Part shown: one piece after another, positions 9,627 to 18,468 of the stretch
Numbering within the stretch: the first letter of the stretch is position 1
Layout of the letters: each line of letters begins with the position of its first letter
Position numbers and translations under genes: made by a program
DNA from: Advenella alkanexedens
Lineage (GTDB): Bacteria; Pseudomonadota; Gammaproteobacteria; Burkholderiales; Burkholderiaceae_B
Assembly: GCF_019132845.1 (NCBI RefSeq)
Contig: NZ_JAHSPR010000002.1
Location: 124,001 to 188,000 of the forward strand
Length of the DNA stretch: 64,000 nt
Direction of reading: 5' to 3'
Notes under the pieces: model-generated
Told to the model about the DNA's origin: nothing
Database searches by the model: none
Seen by the model: the letters and a program-made list of their open reading frames with translations, nothing else

Positions 9627-10849
9627 TGGGAATCTTGTCTTACGCACAGAATTTTGAAGATGTCATGCTTTGGCGGGCATTGCGTCATATTGAAAACGGG
9701 TTTTACATTGATATTGGCGCCAATGACCCTGTTGTTGATTCTGTCAGTCTTGCTTTTTATGAGCATGGCTGGAGAGGGGTTCATGTTGAACCAACGCCGC
9801 AATATGCCGATAAATTACGCTCTTCAAGGCCTGATGAGCATGTAGAACAAGTTGCTATCGGCATGCAGTCCGAATCGATCATATTTTATGAAATTGAAGG
9901 TACGGGTTTATCAACGGTAAAACGTGAGGTTGCCGAGCAACATAGAAAAGATGGCTTTTCTGTTACAGAGACGAGGGTAGAAGTCATACCTTTAAGTGCG
10001 CTTCTTGAGCAGTATGATGAGCATGAAATTCATTGGCTTAAGATTGATGTCGAAGGACTGGAAAAGGAAGTCCTTGAAAGCTGGGCAGATGCACCGGCAC
10101 GTCCATGGATTTTAGTCATTGAAAGTACAAGACCTTCTTCAGCAGAGGTTAATTTCCAGGACTGGGAGGACATAGTACTGAAGAAAGGCTATATATTTGC
10201 GTATTTTGATGGACTGAATCGTTTTTATGTGCATGAGAAGCATAAGGACTTGTTTGCGTATTTTGAAACACCTCCTAATGTCTTTGACCAAGCTATTTTG
10301 AGTGGGACAGCTTCCAATTTTTTATGTGAAAATGTGTTGGGAATGCGCAAGCAGATTGAATCGAGGGCCATTAAGGCAGAAGCAGCGGTCATTAAGGCAG
10401 AAGCAAGGGCCATTAAGGCAGAAGCAGCTGTCATTAAGGCAGAGGCAACGATCAAAGAATTGGAAAACAGGATGGTGGAGAAAGAGGCTTATACCCAGAC
10501 TTTACTTGGGAGCACTTCCTGGAAAATAACAGCACCATTACGTTATACGGGTGAGCAGATAAAACGCTTTAAATCAAAAAGTATCCGGAACAGGATCAAG
10601 ATTTTTGTGGGCAAAACGGCGCATTATATTCTCAGGCGACCCCGGCTCAAACGAATGGCACTTTACATCCTGAATCGTTTTCCGGGACTCAAGGCTCGAA
10701 TATCCCGTTTAACGGCAGGCACCACCGGTATGATGCTTGTTCCGGCTCAATATGTACCCACAAAATTAATACAACTTACACCACGGGCACGTCATATTTA
10801 TCGTGACCTTAAAATTGCCATGGAACAGAATAATAAGGGGAACGATTAA
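9626..10849 (+). CDS. FkbM-family methyltransferase with heptad coiled coil, candidate chain terminator
   Basis: A 407-residue protein. Residues about 20-215 form an FkbM-type SAM methyltransferase domain (FYIDIGAND as motif I, then HVEPTP, and LKIDVEG further on). Residues about 240-295 form a charged helix built from four exact seven-residue units (AIKAEAA type), a textbook heptad pattern. After it comes the STSWKITAPLR segment often seen at the ends of polysaccharide enzymes, then a very basic tail suited to membrane contact. The order wzm-wzt-methyltransferase-large GT matches wzm-wzt-wbdD-wbdA of E. coli O9a. There, a methyl cap plus a coiled coil stops chain growth and sets length. A similar role here is inference. 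The start overlaps the wzt stop and the stop overlaps the next start. Confidence 0.85.
   Translation: MGILSYAQNFEDVMLWRALRHIENGFYIDIGANDPVVDSVSLAFYEHGWRGVHVEPTPQYADKLRSSRPDEHVEQVAIGMQSESIIFYEIEGTGLSTVKREVAEQHRKDGFSVTETRVEVIPLSALLEQYDEHEIHWLKIDVEGLEKEVLESWADAPARPWILVIESTRPSSAEVNFQDWEDIVLKKGYIFAYFDGLNRFYVHEKHKDLFAYFETPPNVFDQAILSGTASNFLCENVLGMRKQIESRAIKAEAAVIKAEARAIKAEAAVIKAEATIKELENRMVEKEAYTQTLLGSTSWKITAPLRYTGEQIKRFKSKSIRNRIKIFVGKTAHYILRRPRLKRMALYILNRFPGLKARISRLTAGTTGMMLVPAQYVPTKLIQLTPRARHIYRDLKIAMEQNNKGND
10367..10450 (+). repeat. Four tandem 21-bp units inside the FkbM gene
   Basis: Four near-identical 21-bp units, each starting GCCATTAAGGCAGAAGCA or GTCATTAAGGCAGAAGCA. One unit equals one seven-residue heptad, so gain or loss of a unit keeps the reading frame and changes only the length of the helix. 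Confidence 0.95.
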
Positions 10850-13833
10850 TGCGCATTGTGATAGATATGCAAGGTGCTCAATCCACGGGATCGCGTCATC
10901 GTGGAATCGGGCGTTACACAATGGCATTGGTGCAAGAGATTGTACGTAATCGGGGGGATCACGAAGTTATTCTTGCCGTAAATGGCTATTTCTCTGATTC
11001 CATAGAGCCAATACGCACTGCTTTTGATAAGCTGTTGCCACTGGAAAATATTCAGGTCTGGAATACCGTCACGCCTACAGCCAAGGCTGAAACGGATAAT
11101 GACTGGCGCCGACACGCCGGTGAACTTCTTCGGGAAGCTTTCCTGGCTGGTTTGAAGCCTGATGTGGTGCTGGTGTCCAGCCTGTTTGAAGGGCTGACGG
11201 ATAATGCTGTAACCAGCATCGCTCAATTCACACGTGATTTTCCGACGGCTGTGATTTTGTATGACCTGATTCCGCTCATCCATCATGAAATCTATCTTGA
11301 GAATCCTGTCGTAAAAGCCTATTATTCTGAAAAAATTGAATTTTTGCGTCAGGCTGACCTCTGGTTGGCCATTTCAGAATCCTCACGGCAAGAGGGTATT
11401 TCCCATTTGGGCTTGTCACGGGATTGGTCTGTCAATATTTCAACAGATGCTGATGGACATTTCCGTAAAGTGCCTGTTTCTGCCGAAGCGGAAAGTGAAT
11501 TGCGGAAAAAATATGGCTTGTATCATCCTTTTGTGATGTACACCGGGGGTATTGATCATCGCAAGAATATTGAAGGTTTAATTCGTTCTTATGCCAAACT
11601 ACCCAAAAAATTGCGCTCATCGCAACAATTGGCCATTGTCTGCAGCATTCAGGCTGAAAACAGACGCAATCTTGAAGCCTTGGCCCGAAAATGCGGTCTT
11701 GAAGAAGATGAGCTGATTCTTACCGGGTTTGTCACCGAAGAAGACCTCGTCAGGCTTTATAACCTTTGTCATCTTTTTGTCTTTCCTTCATGGCATGAGG
11801 GATTCGGCTTGCCGGCTTTGGAAGCCATGCGTTGTGGTGCACCGGTTATTGGGGCCAATACGTCCAGCTTGCCAGAGGTCATTGGCTTGCCAGAAGCTTT
11901 ATTTGATCCCCATTCAGATGATGATTTTGCCCGATTGATGGAGCGGGCCCTGAATGATGAGGATTTTCGCGCCCGACTTGTGAAGCATGGCAAGCATCAG
12001 GCAATGAAATTTTCATGGGCAGAGAGTGCTCGCCGTGCAATTGAGCAGATGGAGCGTCTTGTTGCCCATCAGAAAAGCCAGTCAACGAATAGCGTTCCAG
12101 ACCGCCGCCTTAAACTGGCTTACATTTCACCTTTGCCCCCCGAGCGATCAGGTATTGCCGATTACAGTGCTGAACTGTTGCCAGAATTGGCCAGGCACTA
12201 TGATATTGAGGTTGTGGTTGTGCAGGATAATGTTACGGATGAATGGATCAATGCCAATTGTCCAATACGTACGGTTCAATACTTTACAGACAACGCCAGC
12301 AGTTATGATCGGGTGTTGTATCAGTTTGGCAATTCGGCTTTTCATCAGCATATGTTTGAATTGCTCGGTACTCACCCGGGGGTTGTCGTTCTTCATGATT
12401 TTTATTTGTCGGGCATATCCCATTACATGGAAGCGCATGCCATTGAACCCGCTTTCTGGACAAAAGAGTTATACCATGCGCATGGTTATGCCGCATTTCA
12501 TGACAGATATCATAGCAAGGATGAAGTGGATGTTATCTGGAAGTATCCGTGCAGCCTGAGTGTGGTGCAGAACAGTTTGGGTGTGATTGCCCATTCCCAG
12601 AACTCGTTGCGTTTGGCCAAGCGGTGGTATGGTGATAACGGTGATAACTGGGCAGTGATTCCTCATATGCGTGATCCTCATGTCAATAAAGACAGGGCAT
12701 TGGCTCGTCAGGCATTGGGTTTGGGAGTGGATGACTTCGTTGTGTGTTCATTTGGTATGCTTGGCCCCACAAAATTAAATCACCGCCTGTTGGAAGCATG
12801 GCTGAATTCACGGTTGGGTGCAGACAAAAATTGTCATCTTGTCTTTGTCGGTGAGAATCATCCTGGCACTTATGGGGTAGAGTTGCTTGAGACCATTCGG
12901 AACCATCGTGCTGAAAAAAACATTCGTATCACGGGATGGGCAGATCTGGATCTTTTCCGAAATTATCTTGCTGCCGCTGATATGGGTGTTCAATTACGCA
13001 CTTTGTCACGAGGGGAAACCTCAGGGACGGTTCTTGACTGTATGTGCCACAGTCTGGCAACGATCGTCAATGCCAATGGCAGTATGGCGGATTTGAACGA
13101 GCAGGCTGTCTGGATGTTGTCAGACGAATTTTCCGATGAACAGCTTATCACCGCATTGGAAACACTTTGGCAAGATGGCGATAAGCGGCAGTCCCTGGGG
13201 AAACGGGCAAGGGAAGTCATCCTTGAGGATCATGACCCCCGATATTGCGCGGGACAATACCAGGATGCCATTGAAAACTTTTATAAGTCGGCACAAAATG
13301 GCTTGCCAGGTCTCTTGCCTGCTATTGCAAAAAAATCAGCAACCGCTCAACCAGATACGGAATTAATCGCTCTTTCAAGCCATCTTGCGGATTGTTTTCC
13401 TTTACGGCCCCAAAAAAAGCAATTGTTGCTTGATGTGAGTGGACTGATTGGGAATCGTAAAAACACAGCGATACGAAATACGCTCAGGGAGTGGCTGATA
13501 AATCCTCCTGGTAACTACCGTATCGAGCCCGTTTATGCCTCAGGTGAAAATGAGTATCGGTATGCACGACATTTTTCGGCGGGCCTGATGGGTTGTCCCG
13601 AGCATTGTTTGCAGGACGAACCTATTGAGTTTGCCGTGGGTGATATATTTTTTGTTTTGGACGTACCACAATCTGTACAGACAATGCACAGTGACTTCTA
13701 TCAGACACTGCGTGTGCGGGGAGTGATGATTCAATGTCTGGTTGATGATGCCAGTGGTATTCAACGGCTTCAGAATTTGGGGGGGGATGCCACTTTGTTC
13801 CTTGAAGAAATTCTTGGTGGTCGCGTTTTCTGA
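10849..13833 (+). CDS. Two-domain GT4 glycosyltransferase with a truncated third domain
   Basis: A 994-residue WbdA/WbpX-like polymerase candidate. The first GT-B unit (about 1-415) carries EGFGLPALEAM near 317-326. The second unit begins with KLAYISPLPPERSGIADYS at about 421 and runs to about 800; its donor site is degenerate (GETSGTVLDCM). From about 855 a third N-terminal half begins (QLLLDVSGLIGNRKNTAIR, later EPVYASGENEYRYARHF). This looks like the opening of the third GT unit in larger Burkholderiales enzymes, but it stops after about 140 residues. The protein probably adds D-rhamnose in more than one linkage. Its start overlaps the FkbM stop (TAATG), and the next GT starts 10 bases downstream. 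Confidence 0.85.
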   Translation: MRIVIDMQGAQSTGSRHRGIGRYTMALVQEIVRNRGDHEVILAVNGYFSDSIEPIRTAFDKLLPLENIQVWNTVTPTAKAETDNDWRRHAGELLREAFLAGLKPDVVLVSSLFEGLTDNAVTSIAQFTRDFPTAVILYDLIPLIHHEIYLENPVVKAYYSEKIEFLRQADLWLAISESSRQEGISHLGLSRDWSVNISTDADGHFRKVPVSAEAESELRKKYGLYHPFVMYTGGIDHRKNIEGLIRSYAKLPKKLRSSQQLAIVCSIQAENRRNLEALARKCGLEEDELILTGFVTEEDLVRLYNLCHLFVFPSWHEGFGLPALEAMRCGAPVIGANTSSLPEVIGLPEALFDPHSDDDFARLMERALNDEDFRARLVKHGKHQAMKFSWAESARRAIEQMERLVAHQKSQSTNSVPDRRLKLAYISPLPPERSGIADYSAELLPELARHYDIEVVVVQDNVTDEWINANCPIRTVQYFTDNASSYDRVLYQFGNSAFHQHMFELLGTHPGVVVLHDFYLSGISHYMEAHAIEPAFWTKELYHAHGYAAFHDRYHSKDEVDVIWKYPCSLSVVQNSLGVIAHSQNSLRLAKRWYGDNGDNWAVIPHMRDPHVNKDRALARQALGLGVDDFVVCSFGMLGPTKLNHRLLEAWLNSRLGADKNCHLVFVGENHPGTYGVELLETIRNHRAEKNIRITGWADLDLFRNYLAAADMGVQLRTLSRGETSGTVLDCMCHSLATIVNANGSMADLNEQAVWMLSDEFSDEQLITALETLWQDGDKRQSLGKRAREVILEDHDPRYCAGQYQDAIENFYKSAQNGLPGLLPAIAKKSATAQPDTELIALSSHLADCFPLRPQKKQLLLDVSGLIGNRKNTAIRNTLREWLINPPGNYRIEPVYASGENEYRYARHFSAGLMGCPEHCLQDEPIEFAVGDIFFVLDVPQSVQTMHSDFYQTLRVRGVMIQCLVDDASGIQRLQNLGGDATLFLEEILGGRVF

Positions 13834-13842
13834 CGGTTAAGC

Positions 13843-14976
13843 ATGAAAGTTATACTTAATGTCGAGCCTATACGTTTTCCATTAACCGGGATTGGTCGTT
13901 ACACTTATGAGCTGGCTAAAGCGTTGCGCACATCCTCCTGTATTGATGAGCTGAAATTGTTTTCAGCAACTCGTTTTTTGCAGGAACTGCCGCAATCTGA
14001 TTTGAAAGATAATCCTGTGCATGGACTTAAACGGGTGGTTCAAAAGAGCTATCTGGCCATGGAGGCGTATCGTTTATTGATGCCGTGGCTTCGTTCCAAA
14101 GCCTTGCGTAAGCATGGCGATTATATTTATCACAGCCCCAATTTCTTTCTGCCTGTGTTTCCCGGCAGGAAAGTGGCCACTTTTCATGACCTTTCACCGT
14201 TTACCTGGTCTGAGTGTCACGATCCGGTAAAAGTGCGTTACTTGCAGAAAGAACTTCGTACAACACTTCACAGAGCTGATCGCTTAATCACTGATTCAGA
14301 GTTTACGCGCTGTGAGTTGGCGGAGTTTTCAGGTCTGGCAATGGATAAGATACATGCGGTTCCATTGGCCAGTGCACCCGAGTTTCAGCCTTATCCTGAG
14401 GTTGATCTGCAACCTTTGTTAAAGCGCTATCAGCTTGAGTACCAGGGATATAGTCTTTTTGTAGGAACGATAGAACCACGTAAAAATATCGTGACATTAT
14501 TGGATGCCTATGCGCGTTTGCCTGTCAGCGTTAGGCGCCAATGGCCTTTGATTCTCACAGGCTATAAAGGATGGCAAAGTGAGGCCATTCATGCACGGAT
14601 TAAAGACGCTGAAAGACAAGGGTGGGCCCGATATTTGGGCTTTTTGCCAGCAGAAGATTTACCGGGTTTATATGCGGGGGCAAGGTTATTTGCTTTTCCT
14701 TCCCTATATGAAGGGTTTGGATTGCCTGTGCTGGAAGCAATGAGTTCAGGTGTGCCTGTTGTCTGTTCTGACAGTTCCTCTTTGCCAGAGGTGGTGGGTT
14801 CTGCCGCGTTAATGTGTGCACCCATGGATGTTGAAACGTTAGCCATGAATCTTCTCAAGGGATTGGAAGATAATATTTGGAGAACGCAGGCTGTGACACA
14901 AGGATTACAGCGATCAGCCGGCTTTTCATGGGAGCGGTGTGCGCAGGAAACCATTGCGGTTTATCAGAAGTTATAA
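13843..14976 (+). CDS. GT4 glycosyltransferase, WbpY-like
   Basis: A 377-residue GT-B retaining glycosyltransferase. The N-terminus has LNVEPIRFPLTGIGRYTYEL, the acceptor-side segment of WbpY-type mannosyl/rhamnosyltransferases. KNIVTLLDAYARLP marks the inter-domain start and GFGLPVLEAMSSGVPVV is the donor-binding E-x7-E region. It is full length for the family, with no visible defects. Its position at the end of the D-rhamnose block and its family suggest it builds part of the repeating unit. The exact donor and linkage are inferred only from context. Confidence 0.85.
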   Translation: MKVILNVEPIRFPLTGIGRYTYELAKALRTSSCIDELKLFSATRFLQELPQSDLKDNPVHGLKRVVQKSYLAMEAYRLLMPWLRSKALRKHGDYIYHSPNFFLPVFPGRKVATFHDLSPFTWSECHDPVKVRYLQKELRTTLHRADRLITDSEFTRCELAEFSGLAMDKIHAVPLASAPEFQPYPEVDLQPLLKRYQLEYQGYSLFVGTIEPRKNIVTLLDAYARLPVSVRRQWPLILTGYKGWQSEAIHARIKDAERQGWARYLGFLPAEDLPGLYAGARLFAFPSLYEGFGLPVLEAMSSGVPVVCSDSSSLPEVVGSAALMCAPMDVETLAMNLLKGLEDNIWRTQAVTQGLQRSAGFSWERCAQETIAVYQKL

Positions 14977-15039
14977 ATACTTGATAAACTTTCGTTTTTT
15001 GTAACCGTCTGGTTGATGCGCTTATTTTGAGGAAGGGTT

Positions 15040-17067
15040 GTGATTAAGAATAAGAAAATATTGAATCATTTGGCACTTGGCGTGGCAGCAGCATTTCTTG
15101 CGATCAATATCGGTTTGCTTGTCTGGTATCTGTTTATTGAATATCAACCTGAGTTTCACTCTGATAGTGCGGTTAAGGTTTTACTTGCCAGAGAGATTTT
15201 TGATACCAAAGATTATTTTCCAAATGATTGGAATTATATAAATAATGATCTTTTTGTTTTTTTTGGACATACATTCATTATTCCGCTGCTCGGGTTCATG
15301 CCGGCCGGTTTTACCGTCCATGCTATTTCCGGTTTGATTTTTTCCGTACTGCTATTAAGTGCTATCTGGTTTATTTCAGGTATAACAAATTTAAGTCTTG
15401 CACGCCGTATTTTTATTGTGGCGGTTGCTGCAGCGGGTGTCTCCAGTTTTATGGCAGAAAATCTATATGGGCAGGTCAGTTATGGCTTTGATGTGACGGT
15501 TTGTTGCTATCTGATTGTGTTTGCATGGAAATTTTTTAAATCCAATGGAAAATTTGCGGTTGTATGGGGAGCGGTTTTCTTTCTTCTTGTGACGCTGGTG
15601 TATTGGGAAAATCCACAGAGAGCCACAATAAGTTACGGACTTCCTTTTTTAGCGGCAGTCTGTTGGTTGCTTTGGATGGGGAATGCTGTTGGTCGCCATA
15701 AGCTTTGGCAGGCGCTTGCCATATTCTTTATGGGTATTGGCATTGGTGCTTCGTTGCATTTCTATACTTTATCAGGCGTCATAAACATACTGACAGTGGG
15801 AAATGCGCTTTGGCTTCCCTATAAGCTGATGCTGAAAAATCTCAGCCTGGTGCCTCTGGGTGTTTTATCTATTTTTGGTGGTTTTCCAACGCCAGGCAAA
15901 CCTATGGTTAGTTCCACAGGCGTTTATGAAGCCTTACGGTTAGCGGTTGCCGTTATTACCACTTTATTGGTTCCATGGGCAGTTTATAAGGCTTTTCGTT
16001 ATGCTGACGACGGCATGAAATTCTTTGGCGGTTTTGCTGTCATGGCGTTTGCCGGGGTTTTCTTTATATATATTACGACGACCCTTGCAGATATGAGTGA
16101 CCCGGTTCAGAGTGCAAGGTATCTGGTGCCCTCCCTGTTTTTGGGCTTTATAACGTTATTAATGAGTCCTATAGACCGGGTCAGATCTCCACTTCCGGCA
16201 ATCGGCATGACCTTTATGATTGTTTTCTATCTTGTGAATGGTTATTTGGTTTATCACTCGTCGCCGAAGGAGCGGGCAGAGATGGCATGGGGGCAGCCAG
16301 GCCAATACCATATGCAGCTACAAGACCTTGTGGATTTTCTTGTTGCCAATAAGCTTGAGTATGGTTATGCCACATACTGGAATGCAGGTGTTGTGAGCGT
16401 TTTGAGTGATGAGAAATCATTGGTACGCCAGATATCCATAAAAAACGGGATTCCTGTTCCCGTGCGGCATTTGTCTTCTAACCGGTGGTACCGGCCCTCA
16501 GCGTGGCACGGAGAAACTTTCTTATTGCTGACCAATGAAGAGGCGAAGCATATTAAATGGGATGCCCTTGAGGCATATAATGTGGAACCCATCCGACATT
16601 ATGCAATCAAGGATTTCGAAATTTATGTTTTCAAGGATAATCTGGCCAATCATTTGCCAGGTTGGGATACTCGTTTTGAGACACCCTTTAAATTCGTGAT
16701 GAACGAGCATGCTTCAAAACAGATCGGGCATTTTGACAAGGAGGAACGTGTTCTCGTTGCCGAGCAGGGAGAGTCAGGTGCTTTGCATTATGGACCTTAT
16801 ATTAAGGTTGATCCAGGGCATTACAAGGTGAGTTTTGATATTTTGGCTGCCCATAATCCGGCCGGGGCTGTCAGGCTTGATGTGGTTGGCAACGAAGGTA
16901 AGATGTATGCCGAGACAATGCTGACAGCGAGTGAGCATCCTCAGCCCCTTTATTTCACACTTGATAAGGCACAGATAATGGAGTTCCGGGTATGGGCATC
17001 AGGTAATGAGCGTCTTGTGTTAAAAGGAATAACCATAGAACGCCTGCCATCGGCCAATGCCCAATAA
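15040..17067 (+). CDS. Large GT-C-like membrane protein
   Basis: A 675-residue protein with about eleven to twelve hydrophobic helices in the first 430 residues and a soluble C-terminal part with a beta-rich look at about 560-675. The first loop contains EFHSDSAVKVLLAREI, an acidic motif placed where GT-C polyprenyl-phosphate-sugar transferases hold their catalytic aspartate. Such enzymes transfer a sugar from undecaprenyl phosphate in the periplasm. The start is GTG at 15040, with AGGAAGG only three bases before it, a short spacing. The gene is the last in the plus-strand block, 63 bases after the GT4, and faces the minus-strand cluster. Acceptor and donor are unknown. Confidence 0.6.
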   Translation: MIKNKKILNHLALGVAAAFLAINIGLLVWYLFIEYQPEFHSDSAVKVLLAREIFDTKDYFPNDWNYINNDLFVFFGHTFIIPLLGFMPAGFTVHAISGLIFSVLLLSAIWFISGITNLSLARRIFIVAVAAAGVSSFMAENLYGQVSYGFDVTVCCYLIVFAWKFFKSNGKFAVVWGAVFFLLVTLVYWENPQRATISYGLPFLAAVCWLLWMGNAVGRHKLWQALAIFFMGIGIGASLHFYTLSGVINILTVGNALWLPYKLMLKNLSLVPLGVLSIFGGFPTPGKPMVSSTGVYEALRLAVAVITTLLVPWAVYKAFRYADDGMKFFGGFAVMAFAGVFFIYITTTLADMSDPVQSARYLVPSLFLGFITLLMSPIDRVRSPLPAIGMTFMIVFYLVNGYLVYHSSPKERAEMAWGQPGQYHMQLQDLVDFLVANKLEYGYATYWNAGVVSVLSDEKSLVRQISIKNGIPVPVRHLSSNRWYRPSAWHGETFLLLTNEEAKHIKWDALEAYNVEPIRHYAIKDFEIYVFKDNLANHLPGWDTRFETPFKFVMNEHASKQIGHFDKEERVLVAEQGESGALHYGPYIKVDPGHYKVSFDILAAHNPAGAVRLDVVGNEGKMYAETMLTASEHPQPLYFTLDKAQIMEFRVWASGNERLVLKGITIERLPSANAQ

Positions 17068-17098
17068 AAACTTGCCGGCTTAACGTGTTTCCACCGCG

Positions 17099-17476
17099 TT
17101 ATGTTCGGCTTGCTATGACAGTTCCCACAACAATTAGCACCATTCCTATGGTTTTGTTCATGGTTATCGGTTCATGTAGTAACCATGCACTGAGCAGTAA
17201 AACGATGACGAAATTCAGGCTCATGAAGGGATAGGCATAACTGAGTTCAAATTTCGTCATTGCCGCCATCCATGCCAGAGAAGCCAGGAACGCGGCAAAA
17301 AAGCCGGAAAAGATAGCCGGGTCAAATACGGCCATGATGAGAAACTTGAGTTTCGCAGCAGATGCGACAGGCATCTCACCCAGTTGTACCATTCGCCATT
17401 TAAGGATTAGCTGCCCATAGACGGTGAAGGCGATGGTCGCAAAAATGTAGAGGTGGTCAGTGAAACGAAATGGCAT
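17099..17476 (-). CDS. SMR/EamA-type small membrane protein, ArnE/ArnF-like
   Basis: A 125-residue protein with four hydrophobic helices. It has the EamA/SMR features YGQLILKWRM in helix 1 and SYAYPFMSLNFVIVLLLSAWLLHEP ahead of helix 4 (quoted in two parts: SYAYPFMSLNF and VIVLLLSAWLLHEP). ArnE/ArnF flip undecaprenyl-phosphate-aminoarabinose; a similar lipid-sugar flippase role is inferred from its operon. The frame extends to a TTG at 17524 that overlaps the upstream stop. The ATG at 17476 has AAAGGA at good spacing and yields the normal family length, so it is preferred. It is the last gene of the minus-strand block and converges with the 675-residue GT-C-like gene. Confidence 0.75.
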   Translation of the reverse strand: MPFRFTDHLYIFATIAFTVYGQLILKWRMVQLGEMPVASAAKLKFLIMAVFDPAIFSGFFAAFLASLAWMAAMTKFELSYAYPFMSLNFVIVLLLSAWLLHEPITMNKTIGMVLIVVGTVIASRT

Positions 17477-17520
17477 ATGGTTGATCCTTTGGATTTTGTT
17501 AAGCTTGTGGGGGAGGAAGT

Positions 17521-18468
17521 TCAATAAATGGTGAATTGGTTTGCCGGGTTAAAATGGCCGATGGTTTGAAAAGAGATTTTTCGCCCCAGGAGGGACGCTC
17601 TATCAATCATGTTAAGGATATTGTTGATGAGGGTTTCTTGTGAGTACGATACAAGTGGATGGCCCGGAGTGTTGCGTGATACCAGTTCATCAGGATGCAA
17701 AATAAGCACCATATAAGGTGCTGTTGCAATGAGTTCATTGAATCCCTGAGACCAGATATCAGTACCATAACAGGGGTTCAGGTAACGCAATAAGGCTACT
17801 GAATCGTAAGGAGCCAAAATGGGGGCGACTGACAGTGGCACTTCCAGTATGTCCATTGCGGGGTGCCCGGCAAGACGGTAGTCATCATGACAAGGATGGT
17901 AGGCAAATTGTGGCGTTTTTTGCCAATCCATGCACCAGCCAGCATCATGTTTCACCCGGCCAGGCAGGGCAGAGCTATCAAAGCGAATGCCCAGCTGATT
18001 GAGCACTTGCATGCTGGTATTATCATGGTAGCAATCCCCCATGCGGACACTGTTCAGAGTTGGCACAATGCTTCTAACAGCCTGGCAAGTGTTGAGCAGG
18101 TCTTCATACATGATCCCATTGGCCTGACCGGAAGGTAATTGTGGCATCCAGCCCAATTCATGCCCATCATCATGGATCAGTTTGCCCATGTTATCCAGGA
18201 AACGATTGATAATAGCGAGGCGATCACCGAACTGATGATGAATAAATCGATCAGCCCTGACAAACCAGGTGACTGGCAAAGCACGTTGTATCTGTTGTTC
18301 AAGGAAGGGAATGGTTTTGAACAGGGATTCAAGACCCTGGAAGGTGACTTCCCATGAAGGGGCTGCAGCATGACCATGACCCATTACCGCATCAGTGGGA
18401 CCAACATCAATAGTTAAGTAAACAGGCAGATCTTCAGGGGAAGAGTTGAGCCGGGTGGATATGCTCAC
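17521..18468 (-). CDS. Polysaccharide-deacetylase-like protein with altered metal ligands
   Basis: A 315-residue cytosolic-looking protein without a signal peptide. It keeps the NodB-type layout: an early acidic motif (YLTIDVGPTDA, where NodB has TFDDG), VTWFVRAD as the second strand, then DDGHELGWMPQLP. In active homologues the last motif usually carries histidines (GHE-x-GWHPHL type). Here those positions read M and Q, so the metal-binding histidines seem lost. LHPDEL near the C-terminus is kept. GTG start; it overlaps the methyltransferase stop by four bases. In an Arn-like scheme it would be the ArnD counterpart, but the missing ligands make true deacetylation doubtful. It may be a binding protein or use another mechanism. 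Confidence 0.65.
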   Translation of the reverse strand: MSISTRLNSSPEDLPVYLTIDVGPTDAVMGHGHAAAPSWEVTFQGLESLFKTIPFLEQQIQRALPVTWFVRADRFIHHQFGDRLAIINRFLDNMGKLIHDDGHELGWMPQLPSGQANGIMYEDLLNTCQAVRSIVPTLNSVRMGDCYHDNTSMQVLNQLGIRFDSSALPGRVKHDAGWCMDWQKTPQFAYHPCHDDYRLAGHPAMDILEVPLSVAPILAPYDSVALLRYLNPCYGTDIWSQGFNELIATAPYMVLILHPDELVSRNTPGHPLVSYSQETLINNILNMIDRASLLGRKISFQTIGHFNPANQFTIY

